The position numbers were made by a program, and so were the translations under genes. Of a stretch of 64,000 nt of DNA, positions 8,701-18,283 are shown in pieces. This stretch comes from Hyphomicrobiales bacterium. GTDB lineage: Bacteria > Pseudomonadota > Alphaproteobacteria > Rhizobiales > Beijerinckiaceae. The notes beneath the pieces are model-generated. The model made no database searches. It saw only the letters and a list, made by a program, of their open reading frames with translations, and was not told the DNA's origin. The DNA is taken from the NCBI GenBank assembly GCA_900470775.1, contig UCBZ01000012.1, forward strand, positions 49,050 through 113,049. Reading direction: 5' to 3'. Numbering within the stretch: position 1 is the first letter of the stretch; every line of letters begins with the position of its first letter.

Positions 8701-10065
8701 TCAGGCGCGCGCGACGGCGCTCATCCGCAGCGGCCGCTTCGGCCGCAGCGTGATCTTCAGCGTCGGCTCGGGCGCCCGAGTGGAGACCGGTTCGAGTCGC
8801 AGCGCCGGCAGCAGAACGGCGAGGATCGCGACCGCCTCCATCGTCGCAAAGGCGCTGCCGATGCAGATGCGCGGCCCTGCCCCGAACGGCAGATAGGCGT
8901 AGCGGTGCCGCTCGCGTGCGGCGTCTCCCATGAAGCGCGAAGGATCGAACACGTCCGGCCGCTCCCAGAGCCGCTCATGTCGATGCACGGCCTGGATCGG
9001 CACATAGAGCACCATGCCTTCTTTCAGCGAGACGCCGCCGAGCGTGAACGGAGCCTCGACCTGGCGGGTGATGACCGGCGCCGGCGGATAAAGCCGCATC
9101 GCCTCCAGGAACACGGCCTTGGTCAGAGGCAGCGCCGCGACATGCTCCGGCCGCAGCGGCCCATCGCCGGTAACGCCTGCGATCTCGGCGAGCACGGCGG
9201 CCTCGTGCTGGCGATGCTGCGCCAGCAGATGCAGCGTCCAGGCGAGGCCGAGGGCTGTCGTCTCATGGCCTGCCGTCACGAAGGTCAGGAGGTTGTCGAC
9301 GATCTCGCCATCGCTCATCGCCCGCCCGGTCTCGGGATCGGCGCTATCGAGCAGCATGTCGAGCAGGTCGCCGCGGCGTTCCACAGCGGCACGCCGCTGC
9401 GCCACCAGCCCGCCAAGGCTCGTGCGCAGATAGGAAACCGAAGCCCGCGCCTTGCGGCGGCCGGGATAGGGCAGCCAGTCCGGCGCGCCGAACAGGTTGT
9501 AGACGAACATGAAATTGGTCGGTTCGAGATAGTCCGAAATGGCCCGCTCGACCTTGCCGACATCGAGCGCCTGCGAGCCCGACAGCATCGTCTCGATGAT
9601 GATGTCGAAGGTCGTGCGCATCATCTCGTGGCCGATATCGAGCGGCCCGGGCGCCGCCAGCCAGCGCCCGCGCGTCGCTTGCGCCGTTGCGATCATCGCC
9701 GGCAGGAAGCCGAGCAGCCGCTCATGCTGGAAGCCCGACGCCACCGCCTGGCGCTGCCAGCGCCAATGCGCGCCGTCGGCCGTCAGCAGCCCCTCGCCGA
9801 TGGCCGGTCCCAGCACCTTGCGGATCAGATCGCCCTTGCCGAGGCAGGCGGCCTGCTTCGTCAGCGCCTCCTGGATCATGGCGGGGTCGCAGACATAGAG
9901 GCTGGTGCGCCCGCCCGTCTTCGCCAGCACGAGCTTCTCGCGATAGACCTCCGGCGGCATCGCCTGCAGAGGGTTGCGTAGCAGCGAGGCGATCACGGAC
10001 AATGCCGGACGCCGGCTCTCGACCAACCCGGAGGGCTTTGCTGCATCGAGGGCGGTCAGTGTCAC
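8701..10065 (-). CDS. cytochrome P450
   Basis: This is a soluble haem monooxygenase of about 454 residues, the usual bacterial size. It has the I-helix oxygen-activation motif AGHETT (265-270), the K-helix ExxR as EAMR (321-324), and the haem-binding loop FGAGPRICIG with the Cys ligand at 401. I could not assign the CYP family or substrate. GTG at 10065 is chosen because GGAG lies eight bases upstream. A long in-frame extension to 10443 is Arg/Pro-rich and looks non-coding, although an ATG at 10131 cannot be excluded. No ferredoxin or reductase partner lies nearby. Confidence 0.9.
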   Translation of the reverse strand: MTLTALDAAKPSGLVESRRPALSVIASLLRNPLQAMPPEVYREKLVLAKTGGRTSLYVCDPAMIQEALTKQAACLGKGDLIRKVLGPAIGEGLLTADGAHWRWQRQAVASGFQHERLLGFLPAMIATAQATRGRWLAAPGPLDIGHEMMRTTFDIIIETMLSGSQALDVGKVERAISDYLEPTNFMFVYNLFGAPDWLPYPGRRKARASVSYLRTSLGGLVAQRRAAVERRGDLLDMLLDSADPETGRAMSDGEIVDNLLTFVTAGHETTALGLAWTLHLLAQHRQHEAAVLAEIAGVTGDGPLRPEHVAALPLTKAVFLEAMRLYPPAPVITRQVEAPFTLGGVSLKEGMVLYVPIQAVHRHERLWERPDVFDPSRFMGDAARERHRYAYLPFGAGPRICIGSAFATMEAVAILAVLLPALRLEPVSTRAPEPTLKITLRPKRPLRMSAVARA

Positions 10066-10262
10066 GGCGCGGTCTCCGTCGTCATGCGCGATATTCCCTT
10101 GGGAATGGGGCGCCAATGCGCCGCTTTTCATCCGCCGCTGATCGGCAGGATCTCGCGGAGCAGGGTTCCGTGCCGGCAATCTTCTCAAGAAAATGGCGTC
10201 GGCGATCCTCCCTTGCACTTCGCATGTGCGGGCCGTACCCATGGCGCCACGGCTCCGCTGAC

Positions 10263-10829
10263 ATGGTGGGCGAGATGTGGAAGCGCCTGCGCCTCTTGGA
10301 GGTGCTTCTGGGGATCGGCCTTGTGGCCTGTTTCGCGATCGGCTCCTCTGGCGCCGAACCGGTGCAGGGCTGGTCGCTCTGGGTCTTGCAGCCGAGTCGC
10401 CCCGGCCTCCTGACAGCCTGCGCTGTGCCAAAAGGGCGGGCATGGCCGATGTCTGCTGCCTTGACGTTTCCCCATGCGCCCCTGCGGCTCGACGAGGCCT
10501 TGACGGTCCACTGGCAGGGTGGGCAGTTTGCGCAATCGGCGGTGCCGGCCGCGCCTGTCCTGCCGCAGGAGAAGTCTTGGAATCCTCTCGATTCCTGCTT
10601 CGTGCTGAGCGTTGGCGGCATGGTCGTCGCGGCCGGAGCGGTCGTTCCGCGTCATTCGGCCCGGCTTCTCAGGTCTGACACGCTCGTGCTCCAGAGCGAC
10701 AAGCTTGACCAGCCGCTCGCCTTTTCGTTGCTGCCAGCCTTCCCGGCCGAGATCGGCCAGCCTGTTCCACCGGAATGGCGCCAGTTCCTGACGCCGATCA
10801 GCAAGCCATTGGGGTCGGTATCGCGATGA
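10263..10829 (+). CDS. secreted hypothetical protein, 188 aa
   Basis: A signal peptide (LLEVLLGIGLVACFAIGSSGAEP, cleavage near SGA-E) precedes a domain of about 150 residues with two Cys (LLTACAVP and LDSCFVLS). No family was recognised. Either ATG 10263 or ATG 10275 could start it; the second lies directly before WKRLRLLE and gives a more normal signal peptide. Its stop overlaps the ATG of the next gene as ATGA, so the two are co-translated. It is divergent from the P450. Confidence 0.6.
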   Translation: MVGEMWKRLRLLEVLLGIGLVACFAIGSSGAEPVQGWSLWVLQPSRPGLLTACAVPKGRAWPMSAALTFPHAPLRLDEALTVHWQGGQFAQSAVPAAPVLPQEKSWNPLDSCFVLSVGGMVVAAGAVVPRHSARLLRSDTLVLQSDKLDQPLAFSLLPAFPAEIGQPVPPEWRQFLTPISKPLGSVSR

Positions 10830-11350
10830 GTTGGGCCGTGGTCGGGCGGAGCTTGCGGCGGATCGCCGTGTTCTCAGGGATATTGGTAGCGCTGACCCAG
10901 GCCGCGAGCCTGGCCCAGGCGAGCGGAGTCAAGACGATCGGCCCTTGGGCCGTGGTCACCCATGACAAGGCAAACGGGCACAAGGACGTCGCCGCCATCG
11001 TCTCCGGCAAGAAGTCGTCCTTTGGCCTGGCCATTCGCTGCATCGACGCCAATCTATCGATTGCGCTTGTTCCGCTGAAGGACGAGGGGCTTTTCGGCGC
11101 CACGCGGCGGAGTGCAGCCCTGTCGCTGCAGCCCGATGCTCACCCTTCGAGCGCAATCGATGGTGTGGTCGGCGACGATCATGCCATCCACCTGCCGTCG
11201 CCCACGGGGCTGCTGAAACTGGTCCTTGCGACGGCGCGGTTGGTCGTTTCCGTTCCGGTCGCGGATGGAAACGCCGTCTCAGCCACCTTCGATCTCACGG
11301 CGAGCCGGCGCGCGCTTGCCGATCTCGTGCAGCGCTGCCCCGGCGGATAG
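10826..11350 (+). CDS. secreted hypothetical protein, 174 aa
   Basis: The signal peptide (core IAVFSGILVALTQAASLAQA) is followed by GVKTIGPWAVVTHDK. This opening resembles small periplasmic proteins of the invasion-associated locus B type, but the resemblance is weak. Two Cys (AIRCIDAN and VQRCPGG) could form a disulfide. The start overlaps the upstream stop by four bases. The pair probably has a shared extracytoplasmic role that I cannot name. Confidence 0.6.
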   Translation: MSWAVVGRSLRRIAVFSGILVALTQAASLAQASGVKTIGPWAVVTHDKANGHKDVAAIVSGKKSSFGLAIRCIDANLSIALVPLKDEGLFGATRRSAALSLQPDAHPSSAIDGVVGDDHAIHLPSPTGLLKLVLATARLVVSVPVADGNAVSATFDLTASRRALADLVQRCPGG

Positions 11351-11488
11351 GGGACAAGCTGTCGCACACCCCTTTCCCCGCGGCTCCGAACCTCTTACAC
11401 CACGCACCAAAGCTTGCGGACCAACTCCGCGATAGGCCACAGCCGCACGCGCAAACGCCGCGCCAGCCACATCCTGGAACTTGAACCC

Positions 11489-12190
11489 ATGTCGCTCGTC
11501 GATTCCGTCCGCAAGGTGATCGTGCCCATCCACAAGGAGGGCTATGTCTTCATCGCGATCGCCCTGGTTGCGACGATCGTGCTCGCCAATCTCTGGTCGC
11601 CTTTCGGCTGGATCGGCGCGATCATCACGCTCTGGATCTGCTATTTCTTCCGCGACCCGATCAGGATCACGCCGCAGCGCGAGGGACTGGTGATCTCGCC
11701 GGCCGATGGCCGCGTCAGCCAGATCGCCTCGGCCCTGCCGCCGCCGGAGCTGAACCTGCCGGCCGAGCCGATGACGCGCATCTCGATCTTCATGAACGTC
11801 TTCGACTGCCATGTGAACCGCGCCCCTGTGTCGGGCCGCATCGTCAAGATGGCCTATACGCCCGGCCTCTTCCTCAACGCCGAACTCGACAAGGCGAGCG
11901 ACGACAACGAGCGCAATGCGCTGGCGATCGAGACCAGCGCCGGCATCGTCGGCGTCGTACAGATCGCCGGGCTGATCGCCCGCCGCATCGTGCCCTTCGT
12001 CAAGGAGGGCGACGTGATCGGCACCGGCGAGCGCTTCGGCCTGATCCGCTTCGGCTCGCGCGTCGACGTCTACCTGCCGGTCGGCGTCATCCCGCTGGTT
12101 GGCGAAGGCCAGACGGCGTTTGCGGGCGAGACCGTGCTGGCCGATTTCGCTGGTGGCGAACTCGCGGCGCGGATGTTCCGGGGGATTTGA
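11489..12190 (+). CDS. psd: phosphatidylserine decarboxylase proenzyme (short type)
   Basis: The enzyme converts phosphatidylserine to phosphatidylethanolamine at the inner membrane. The 233-residue proenzyme has two N-terminal hydrophobic helices (about 20-55), the YFFRDP block, a PADGRVS block, and [15 protein letters not shown]. It self-cleaves at a Gly-Ser pair, here G189-S190 within [11 protein letters not shown], to make the pyruvoyl cofactor. The short bacterial form and its position before pssA match the alphaproteobacterial arrangement. ATG 11489 is chosen because the family begins at this point. Confidence 0.95.
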   Translation: MSLVDSVRKVIVPIHKEGYVFIAIALVATIVLANLWSPFGWIGAIITLWICYFFRDPIRITPQREGLVISPADGRVSQIASALPPPELNLPAEPMTRISIFMNVFDCHVNRAPVSGRIVKMAYTPGLFLNAELDKASDDNERNALAIETSAGIVGVVQIAGLIARRIVPFVKEGDVIGTGERFGLIRFGSRVDVYLPVGVIPLVGEGQTAFAGETVLADFAGGELAARMFRGI

Positions 12191-12205
12191 GCCGTCACGA
12201 GGAGG

Positions 12206-12360
12206 CGCGGGGAACCCTCTCCCGTAGGGAGAGGGTAGGGTGAGGGGTCGGCCGTCATCAGCGTTTCGGTCGCAACCTTACAGCCGCGCCTCGAAGTTGA
12301 CTGGTCCAGGGGCCGACACCTCACCCCTGCCCCTCTCCTTACAGGAGAGGGGTTCCCCGC
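12206..12360. repeat. inverted repeat element of the GGTGAGGGG type (family C)
   Basis: A left block at 12206-12252 contains GCGGGGAACC, CTCTCCC/GGGAGAG and GGGTGAGGGG then TCGGCC. The right block at 12311-12360 is its inverse: GGCCGA, CACCTCACCCCT, a CCTCTCC/GGAGAGG hairpin and GGTTCCCCGC. The middle 58 bases are unrelated. The element separates psd from pssA and resembles widespread miniature inverted-repeat elements of proteobacteria. Confidence 0.75.
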
Positions 12361-12432
12361 GGTTCACGCAGTGACCATGACGAACTTTCTCCCGCCTAGC
12401 CTCCGCTCCCAAAACCGCGTATTCCGGCTCGC

Positions 12433-13269
12433 ATGAGCGACCTCTTTCCCCCCTTCGAGCCCGAACGCGTCGAATCGAAGCGCGCCCGCTTCAAGCCGAT
12501 CCCGTTTCGGCTGATCGCGCCCAACGTCATCACCCTGCTGGCGCTCTGCCTCGGGCTGACCGCGATGCGCCTCGTCGTCGAGGGCAAGCTCGACACCGCG
12601 ACCATCTGCATTCTGGTCGCGGCCGCGCTCGACGGCGTCGACGGGCGCCTCGCGCGGATGCTGAAGGGCACCTCGCGCTTCGGCGCCGAGCTCGATTCGC
12701 TCTCGGACTTCGTCAATTTCGGCGTCGCCACCGGCTATGTGCTGTGGATCTTCGTGCTGCACGACCTGAAGTCGTTCGGCTGGATCATCGTGCTGACGCT
12801 GGCCTGCGCGATGGCGCTGAGGCTCGCGCGCTTCAACGTCATGATCGACGATCCCGACCGGCCGGAATGGCAGAAGAACTTCTTCGTCGGCATGCCGGCG
12901 CCCGCGGGTGCGATCACCGCCATGCTGCCGCTCTACCTGCACTTCATCGGCGTGCCCGTACAGGAATACGGCGCTCTTCCGGTCGGCGCCTATATCCTGT
13001 TCATCGCCTTCCTGACGATCTCGCGCATTCCCTGCTATGCCGGCAAGACGCTGGGGACGCGGGTTCCGCGCGACAAGGTGCTGCCGATCTTCGTCGCGGT
13101 CGTGGTCGTCGCAGGGCTGCTCTTCGCCTATCCGTTCGAGATGCTGGCGCTCGTCGTCATCGCCTATCTCGCCTTGATCCCGCTCAGCGTCGCCCGCTAC
13201 CGCAAGCTGGAGCGCGAGCATGCAGCCGCCCCGGCCGTCCCGATCGACGTCCCGCCCGAAGCCGTCTGA
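12433..13269 (+). CDS. pssA: CDP-diacylglycerol--serine O-phosphatidyltransferase
   Basis: The enzyme makes phosphatidylserine from CDP-diacylglycerol and serine, the substrate of the adjacent psd product. The CDP-alcohol phosphotransferase motif is complete: DGVDGRLARMLKGTSRFG followed by ELDSLSD (about residues 67-90). Six to seven hydrophobic helices make it an integral inner-membrane enzyme of 278 residues. The N-terminal 30 residues are charged and cytosolic. It lies 242 bases after psd, separated by a repeat, so it may have its own promoter. Confidence 0.93.
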   Translation: MSDLFPPFEPERVESKRARFKPIPFRLIAPNVITLLALCLGLTAMRLVVEGKLDTATICILVAAALDGVDGRLARMLKGTSRFGAELDSLSDFVNFGVATGYVLWIFVLHDLKSFGWIIVLTLACAMALRLARFNVMIDDPDRPEWQKNFFVGMPAPAGAITAMLPLYLHFIGVPVQEYGALPVGAYILFIAFLTISRIPCYAGKTLGTRVPRDKVLPIFVAVVVVAGLLFAYPFEMLALVVIAYLALIPLSVARYRKLEREHAAAPAVPIDVPPEAV

Positions 13270-13296
13270 CCACGGCGGAAGCCCGCGGTCGCGCGG

Positions 13297-13686
13297 CTAC
13301 CGCTTGCGCCCGCGGCCGGTCAGCCGCGCTGCATTGGCGCTGGTGCGCTTCGAGAACGGCTCCAGCGTGCTGTTGGCGACCTTGGCCGCAGCCTCGGCGA
13401 AATCGAGCGGCGCCAGCGGATTCAGCGCCAGACCCCACCAGAACATCACCGTAGCGTGACCGGCGGCGAACCCGCTCTCCATCACGGCCGAGACCTTCTC
13501 GGTGACCGCCTTGGCAGCCTCGTGCTGGCCATGGCTGTCGCCGAGCACGCCCTTCAGCAGGATCGGCATGCGCATAGCGATGGTCAGGCCGGCATCGGCC
13601 TGCAGCGTAACCATCCGCGCCGCGAGAGCCTGCGCTTCCACGCCCGTCCCGGTGACGGAACGCGGCTTCTTGCTCGATATCGCCAT
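13297..13686 (-). CDS. phasin-like small helical protein, 129 aa
   Basis: The protein is predicted to be helical, Ala-rich and without a signal peptide. Its C-terminal tail is basic ([11 protein letters not shown]). Helices with an amphipathic pattern and the phrase ESGFAAGHA...[16 protein letters not shown] are reminiscent of phasin-like granule proteins, but I am not certain. The start at 13686 ([10 protein letters not shown]) is preferred to Met at 13755. It is convergent with pssA, 27 bases away. Confidence 0.5.
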   Translation of the reverse strand: MAISSKKPRSVTGTGVEAQALAARMVTLQADAGLTIAMRMPILLKGVLGDSHGQHEAAKAVTEKVSAVMESGFAAGHATVMFWWGLALNPLAPLDFAEAAAKVANSTLEPFSKRTSANAARLTGRGRKR

Positions 13687-14030
13687 GTGGTGGTTGGCTC
13701 CGGGACTTTGGGAGGCAAGGCTCCCAGGAGAAATGCGCATGGGCGCATCCCGCACGACGGCCGCAACGCCTCGCAGGAGGAAGAATGGGCCCGTTGCGTC
13801 AAATTGTGCAATGCGGAATCACGCATTCTTGTTGGCGATTTTATGCTCATGCTGAATGGTGTGGCGCATTCTGCTGCGCAATTCCGCCCCGGGCGCATGG
13901 CTGGCGCGGTGGATTTATCCATCGCCGAAAATGCTCTAGAGCCTTGAGGCGCGGCGTCCGGCCGCGCCTGAATCGTATCGGACTGCCCTTGAGCTTCTTT
14001 GCCTCTCCCAAACATCCCGGCTGGCGGCCG
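13687..14030. other. intergenic region between the phasin-like gene and the Maf gene
   Basis: The 344 bases are poorer in GC than their surroundings in the middle. One perfect short inverted repeat, AATGCG (13810-13815) and CGCATT (13822-13827), could be an operator for the leftward gene. If the Maf gene starts at TTG 13989, the gap shrinks to about 300. No convincing gene was found. Confidence 0.35.
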
Positions 14031-14639
14031 ATGCTGGTGCTGGCGTCGGCCTCACCACGCCGCCTCGCGCTGCTCGAACAGGCGGGGCTGAAGCCCGACG
14101 CGATGCTGCCGGCCGATCTCGACGAGACGCCGCTGAAGGGCGAGCGTCCGCGCGACCTCTCCCGCCGCCTCGCCCGCGAGAAGGCGCAGGCCGCGCGCAT
14201 CGGCGCTGCCAGCCGCCCCGATCTCGAAGGCTGCTACATCATCGCGGCCGACACGGTCGTCGCGGCCGGTCGGCGCATCCTGCCCAAGGCCGAGATCGTC
14301 GACGAGGCTGCCGCCTGCCTGCGCCTCCTGTCGGGCCGGGCGCACCGCGTCTACACCTCGGTCGCGCTGGTGACGCCGGGTGGTGCGATCCGCGAGCGCG
14401 TCGTCGAGACGCGGCTGCGCTTCAAGCGGCTCTCGACAGAGGACATCGAGACCTATCTCGCCTCGGGCGAATGGCGCGGGAAAGCCGGTGGCTACGCCAT
14501 CCAGGGCATCGCCGGTTCCTTCGTCGTCAAGCTCGTCGGCTCCTACACCGCCGTCGTCGGCCTGCCGCTCTACGAGACGGTGAACCTGCTGGGAGGCGAG
14601 GGTTTCCCGGTGCGCTTCGGCTGGATGAATGTGGGGTGA
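14031..14639 (+). CDS. maf: Maf-family nucleoside triphosphate pyrophosphatase
   Basis: Maf proteins hydrolyse non-canonical or modified nucleoside triphosphates in the cytosol. The N-terminal signature LASASPRR is at residues 4-11. The AADTVV motif follows at about 80 and the [10 protein letters not shown] block at about 155, with a C-terminal [12 protein letters not shown]. The 202-residue length is typical. ATG 14031 is used; a TTG at 13989 would add [13 protein letters not shown] and is a realistic alternative. Confidence 0.9.
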   Translation: MLVLASASPRRLALLEQAGLKPDAMLPADLDETPLKGERPRDLSRRLAREKAQAARIGAASRPDLEGCYIIAADTVVAAGRRILPKAEIVDEAAACLRLLSGRAHRVYTSVALVTPGGAIRERVVETRLRFKRLSTEDIETYLASGEWRGKAGGYAIQGIAGSFVVKLVGSYTAVVGLPLYETVNLLGGEGFPVRFGWMNVG

Positions 14640-14907
14640 GGGGGCTGCTGGCCGGTCGTTGACGCAGCGGATGTCCACTTCCGGCAAGCAAAACCGTGAA
14701 GCACAGCGGAGCAGTCAGGCCGCATCCCATTGTGACGATCGGCGGGCGCGCTGACGACCCGCGGTACGGCAGGTTCGAGGCAATCGATTAGGTCGGCCAA
14801 CGCAACGAATATTGAAACCGTCTGCCGCCAGGACGCACTTATATGTTGCAGTTCGTCTCCAAACGCCCTTAGATTTTCCGCGCGTGGCCTGCTGAGGATT
14901 GGTGCAG

Positions 14908-15336
14908 ATGGCGATTGAAGACAGCCTCGGGCATTCAACGCCGTCCTGGTTTACCGCTCCGGGCAATACAGACATTTTAGCGTGGGTGGCGCTGGGATTG
15001 ATCTGTCTCGCGCTCTACGGGATCGTGACGCTGTATGCGGCGTTCGATCGGTGGGCCGAACACAGGGCAGAGGGAACGCCCCTTGCCAAGACGATCCCGA
15101 CATTGCTGGCAATTGCCCTGCTCTACGAAATCTTCCCGCTCGAGCATTTCCACGTTTTGCTCCCCGTAAGTGCGATCCTTCTTGCCGTGATGGCGGACTG
15201 GTCCCGTTTTCATGTCCCTAATATTGGCAAGGTGGGACCTGACATCGCTGCGGTGCCGGCGGTCGTCGTCGCAGGATCGCCTGACGACGCCTCCGCTGTT
15301 CGTCCCGCTCAAACTGAGGAAGCCAGGAATGCTTGA
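14908..15336 (+). CDS. small membrane protein (DUF3302/YiaW-like), partner of a HlyD protein
   Basis: The 142-residue protein has two clear transmembrane helices (about 26-47 and 65-92), separated by a charged loop, and an Ala/Pro-rich soluble tail. It overlaps the following HlyD-family gene by eight bases. E. coli pairs a DUF3302 two-helix protein with a HlyD-type protein twice (YiaW/YiaV and YibI/YibH), and this arrangement matches in size, topology and order. The family assignment rests on that analogy. GAGG about ten bases upstream supports ATG 14908. Confidence 0.6.
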   Translation: MAIEDSLGHSTPSWFTAPGNTDILAWVALGLICLALYGIVTLYAAFDRWAEHRAEGTPLAKTIPTLLAIALLYEIFPLEHFHVLLPVSAILLAVMADWSRFHVPNIGKVGPDIAAVPAVVVAGSPDDASAVRPAQTEEARNA

Positions 15337-16525
15337 GCTGCTCCTGACATCCTTTCCCGCCGTGATCCGCTATTACCAGTTGAAGCGCCGTGGCGAAGCC
15401 ATGACCGTCTGGAATATGCGAACGGCGATATTCCTGTGGGCGTTCCTGGCGTTCTTCCTTTTCGTCGCGATCTTCTACTTTCACCCCAAATCATATTCCG
15501 GCCTCCTGCCTTTCCGCACTGTTTCGGTCGTGGCGCAGACAAGCGGTCCGGTCACCGAAGTCGCGGTGAAGAACTGGCAGAGGGTTTCAGCCGGTGATCT
15601 GCTTTTCCGGATCGAAAGCAGCACCCAGCAAGCCGCGTTGAAGCAGGCCGAGGCCGAATTTGCCAAGATTGCCGCCGCCGAAGCCAAGGCTAATGACAAC
15701 TTCAAGGTTGCGCAGGCCAGCGTGGCTGTATCAAGCGCATCGCTGGATAAGCTGAGGGGCGACCTTGAGAACGCGCAGACCTTGCTCGCCAGGAGCTCAG
15801 GCTCTCGGGACGCCGTGCGCCTGGCGGAATCCTCCTTCGCGATCGGAGAGGCAAATTTGGCGGGCGCGCAAGCTCAGCTAAACCTGGCGCAGGTAGACAT
15901 TTCTCAATCCCTGCCCGCGCAACGCAAGGCTGCCGAAGCGGCTTTGGACAGTGCCAAGGCCGCACTGGAAAAGACTGAGGTGCGCTCGTTCACCGGCGGT
16001 ATCGTAACCCAGTTGGCGATGAGCGAGGGAAGTCCCGCATCGACGCTGATCCTGAGTCCAGCCATGGTGATCATCCCCGACCGTCCGGACGATCTCCCGC
16101 TCAGAATTACGGCTGGCTTCTCTCAGGCTACGCGCACCGCGCTGTACGAAGGCATGCCTGCCGAAATCTCCTGCGACACCAATATCGGCCTGAGCTTCAG
16201 CAACACGATTCTCCCGGCGCGGGTCCGCTACATCCAGCCTGCGATTTCGACCGGCCAGATTGTGCCGGGAGGACGCCTGGTTGAGCTTAATGAGCGGATC
16301 CGACGCGGATCGCTGTTGGTGTATCTGGAGCTTGAGCATAAAGAGCAACAAAAGATCATGCTCGATGGCACAGGCTGCCTCGTTCAGACCTACACCAACA
16401 ATCTCGGCGGATTTACGGGACATCTGATCGCGGCCACCGGCGTGATCAAGGCCGTGGGCTTGCGCCTGAAGGTATGGGGATCGCTGATTACCGGAATTGG
16501 CCTCGCCGGCGGCGGCGGCCATTGA
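15329..16525 (+). CDS. HlyD-family membrane fusion protein
   Basis: The 398-residue protein has an N-terminal transmembrane helix (about 31-51) and a periplasmic part. That part has a lipoyl-like half motif (VVAQTSGPVTEVAVKNWQ), a long Ala-rich alpha-hairpin (about 100-225), the second lipoyl half (VRSFTGGIVTQLAM) and a beta-barrel domain. It should bridge an inner-membrane component to the periplasm. No ABC, MFS or RND partner gene is adjacent, only the small membrane protein upstream with which it is translationally coupled. Confidence 0.85.
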   Translation: MLELLLTSFPAVIRYYQLKRRGEAMTVWNMRTAIFLWAFLAFFLFVAIFYFHPKSYSGLLPFRTVSVVAQTSGPVTEVAVKNWQRVSAGDLLFRIESSTQQAALKQAEAEFAKIAAAEAKANDNFKVAQASVAVSSASLDKLRGDLENAQTLLARSSGSRDAVRLAESSFAIGEANLAGAQAQLNLAQVDISQSLPAQRKAAEAALDSAKAALEKTEVRSFTGGIVTQLAMSEGSPASTLILSPAMVIIPDRPDDLPLRITAGFSQATRTALYEGMPAEISCDTNIGLSFSNTILPARVRYIQPAISTGQIVPGGRLVELNERIRRGSLLVYLELEHKEQQKIMLDGTGCLVQTYTNNLGGFTGHLIAATGVIKAVGLRLKVWGSLITGIGLAGGGGH

Positions 16526-16744
16526 TGTACTGAGAAGCCGTAGCTGAACGTCGCGTTGCTGTTGCCGGCGGCCGGTGCAGAACCTGCAGGCTGTGCGACG
16601 CGAGAGAGCAGGACCGGCCGGCATTGCCGGTCGATCGGGTCTGCGTCGCGCCACGCAGCCTTGCACCTCGCCTCATAACCCCCGATCCTGAGCCTCGTGA
16701 ACAACGCGCCAGCCTGACAAGGCGCGCCGAACGGAGGAACACGC

Positions 16745-17566
16745 ATGTCTGGACGACTCAGGGGCAAGGTCGCGATCGTGGCCGGCGCGGGCTCGATCGG
16801 GCCGGGCTGGGGCAATGGCAAGGCGACCGCCACGGTCTTTGCCCGCGAAGGCGCGAAGGTGATCTGCGCCGATCTCAACCTCGCCGCGGCCGAGGAGACC
16901 GCAGCCTTCATCCAGAACGAAGGCGGGCAGGCCTTCGCAGTGCAGACGGATGTGACCAGCAACGAGGCCGTGGCCGATCTCGTCGGCCGCACGCTCGGCC
17001 GCTATGGCCGCGTCGACATCCTCGACAACAATGTCGGCATCGCCGAGGTCGGCGGCGTCGTCGAGCTACCGGAAGAGGTCTGGGACCGCGTCTTCAAGGT
17101 CAACCTCACCGGCGCCTTCCTCGCCATGAAACATGTCATCCCGGTGATGCAGCGCCAGTTCGAGCAGAGCGGGGAGGGCGGCTCGATCATCAACATCTCC
17201 TCGATCGCCTCGATTCGCTACACCGGGGTGCCCTATGCCAGCTATTCCGCCACCAAGGCGGCGCTGAACCAGCTCACCCGCACCACCGCCGTGCAATACG
17301 CGCCCCAGAAGATCCGCGTGAACGCGATCCTGCCCGGGCTGATGAAGACGCCGATGGTCGAACATTCCGCCGGGCTCGCCCAGGCCTATGGCGAGGGCGA
17401 CGTCGAGGCGATGTGGGCGGCGCGTGACGCGCAGGTCCCGATGGGCCATATGGGCGAGGCTTGGGACGTCGCCTACGCGGCGCTGTTCCTGGCGAGCGAC
17501 GAGGCGCGCTATGTGACGGGCCTCGAACTCGTCGTCGATGGAGGAATCACGCTCAAATATGGCTGA
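16745..17566 (+). CDS. SDR-family oxidoreductase with unusual nucleotide-binding loop
   Basis: The Rossmann-fold protein has 273 residues, the usual SDR size, with the catalytic Ser in ISSIAS, Tyr167 and Lys171 (YSATK). The glycine motif is extended to [14 protein letters not shown] instead of the classical TGxxxGIG, and the NNAG motif reads NNVG. Both occur in a subgroup of SDRs. The C-terminus ends [11 protein letters not shown] as in classical members. Its substrate is unknown. GGAGG precedes the ATG at 16745. The 3' end overlaps yacG by eight bases. Confidence 0.85.
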   Translation: MSGRLRGKVAIVAGAGSIGPGWGNGKATATVFAREGAKVICADLNLAAAEETAAFIQNEGGQAFAVQTDVTSNEAVADLVGRTLGRYGRVDILDNNVGIAEVGGVVELPEEVWDRVFKVNLTGAFLAMKHVIPVMQRQFEQSGEGGSIINISSIASIRYTGVPYASYSATKAALNQLTRTTAVQYAPQKIRVNAILPGLMKTPMVEHSAGLAQAYGEGDVEAMWAARDAQVPMGHMGEAWDVAYAALFLASDEARYVTGLELVVDGGITLKYG

Positions 17567-17783
17567 CAACGAAAATACGCCACCGCCCGCCAGCGCGCCC
17601 CCGGGCAAGCCCTGTTCGATCTGCGGCAAGCCGGCCGTCGCGCGCTACAAGCCCTTCTGCTCGGCCCGCTGCGCCGATATCGACCTCGGCCGCTGGCTCA
17701 AGGGCAACTATGTCATTCCCGGCGAGGCAGTGGAGGAGACCGAGACCGGCCTGCCGGACCGCGAGCGCGACGAGGACGGCTGA
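17559..17783 (+). CDS. yacG: DNA gyrase inhibitor YacG (zinc-binding)
   Basis: This 74-residue protein carries the YacG zinc site C19-x2-C22-x11-C34-x3-C38, followed by the [15 protein letters not shown] block that defines the family. E. coli YacG binds GyrB and inhibits gyrase. The C-terminus is acidic. The start at 17559 overlaps the upstream SDR by eight bases, so the two are probably expressed together, although no functional link is known. Confidence 0.9.
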   Translation: MADNENTPPPASAPPGKPCSICGKPAVARYKPFCSARCADIDLGRWLKGNYVIPGEAVEETETGLPDRERDEDG

Positions 17784-17917
17784 CGGCCGGGCTCGCGGAG
17801 GTCGCGCTGCGCGGGAGCGCCTGTTTCACCCGCCATTCATCGCGGGCCTGCTACCGGAACCTTATCGTCTGCCCGCGCATTGACCATGGCGCGACGGCAG
17901 CAGGCAGGAGAACAGAC

Positions 17918-18283
17918 ATGATCCTCAGGAAGCTCAGACTCATCGTGGTTGCCGGCGCGACACTGCTGTCGGTGGCCGCGGCAGACGCGCAGATCGAGGG
18001 CAACCCGTTCGGGCCCCTGCGTGAAAGCTATGGCCAGCCGCAGCCGCGTCAGCGCTACCAGCAGCCGCCGGTGCAGAGCCAGCCCTATGATTATCGCGGC
18101 AGGGGGGACGGCTGGGATCGACGGCCGCGCTATGGCTATGACGAGCCCGCCCCCTATCGCGCGCGGCGCTTCGGCGACTACTGCGCGACCTCGCGCGGCG
18201 CCTGTCAGACACGGCCGCAGCCCGTCGGCAGCTCCTGCCGCTGCGATATCGACGGCTTGATCAAGCGCGGCATCATCCAGTAG
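17918..18283 (+). CDS. secreted Gln/Pro/Arg-rich protein with C-terminal Cys cluster, 121 aa
   Basis: A signal peptide ends near AAADAQ (residue 24-25). The next 60 residues are low-complexity, rich in Gln, Pro, Tyr and Arg. The last 35 residues contain four Cys (DYCATSRGACQ and GSSCRCDI), which suggests a small disulfide-linked periplasmic domain. The family is uncharacterised. AGGAG lies nine bases before the ATG. Confidence 0.7.
   Translation: MILRKLRLIVVAGATLLSVAAADAQIEGNPFGPLRESYGQPQPRQRYQQPPVQSQPYDYRGRGDGWDRRPRYGYDEPAPYRARRFGDYCATSRGACQTRPQPVGSSCRCDIDGLIKRGIIQ

Noticed and set aside
10066..10443. N-terminal extension of the cytochrome P450
   Set aside because: The extra residues are Arg/Pro-rich and unlike any P450, and the GTG at 10065 has a good ribosome binding site. 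The extension also overlaps the start of the divergent gene.
12206..12360. CRISPR-like repeat signal
   Set aside because: The repeats are inverted, occur once each and have no regular spacers or cas genes.
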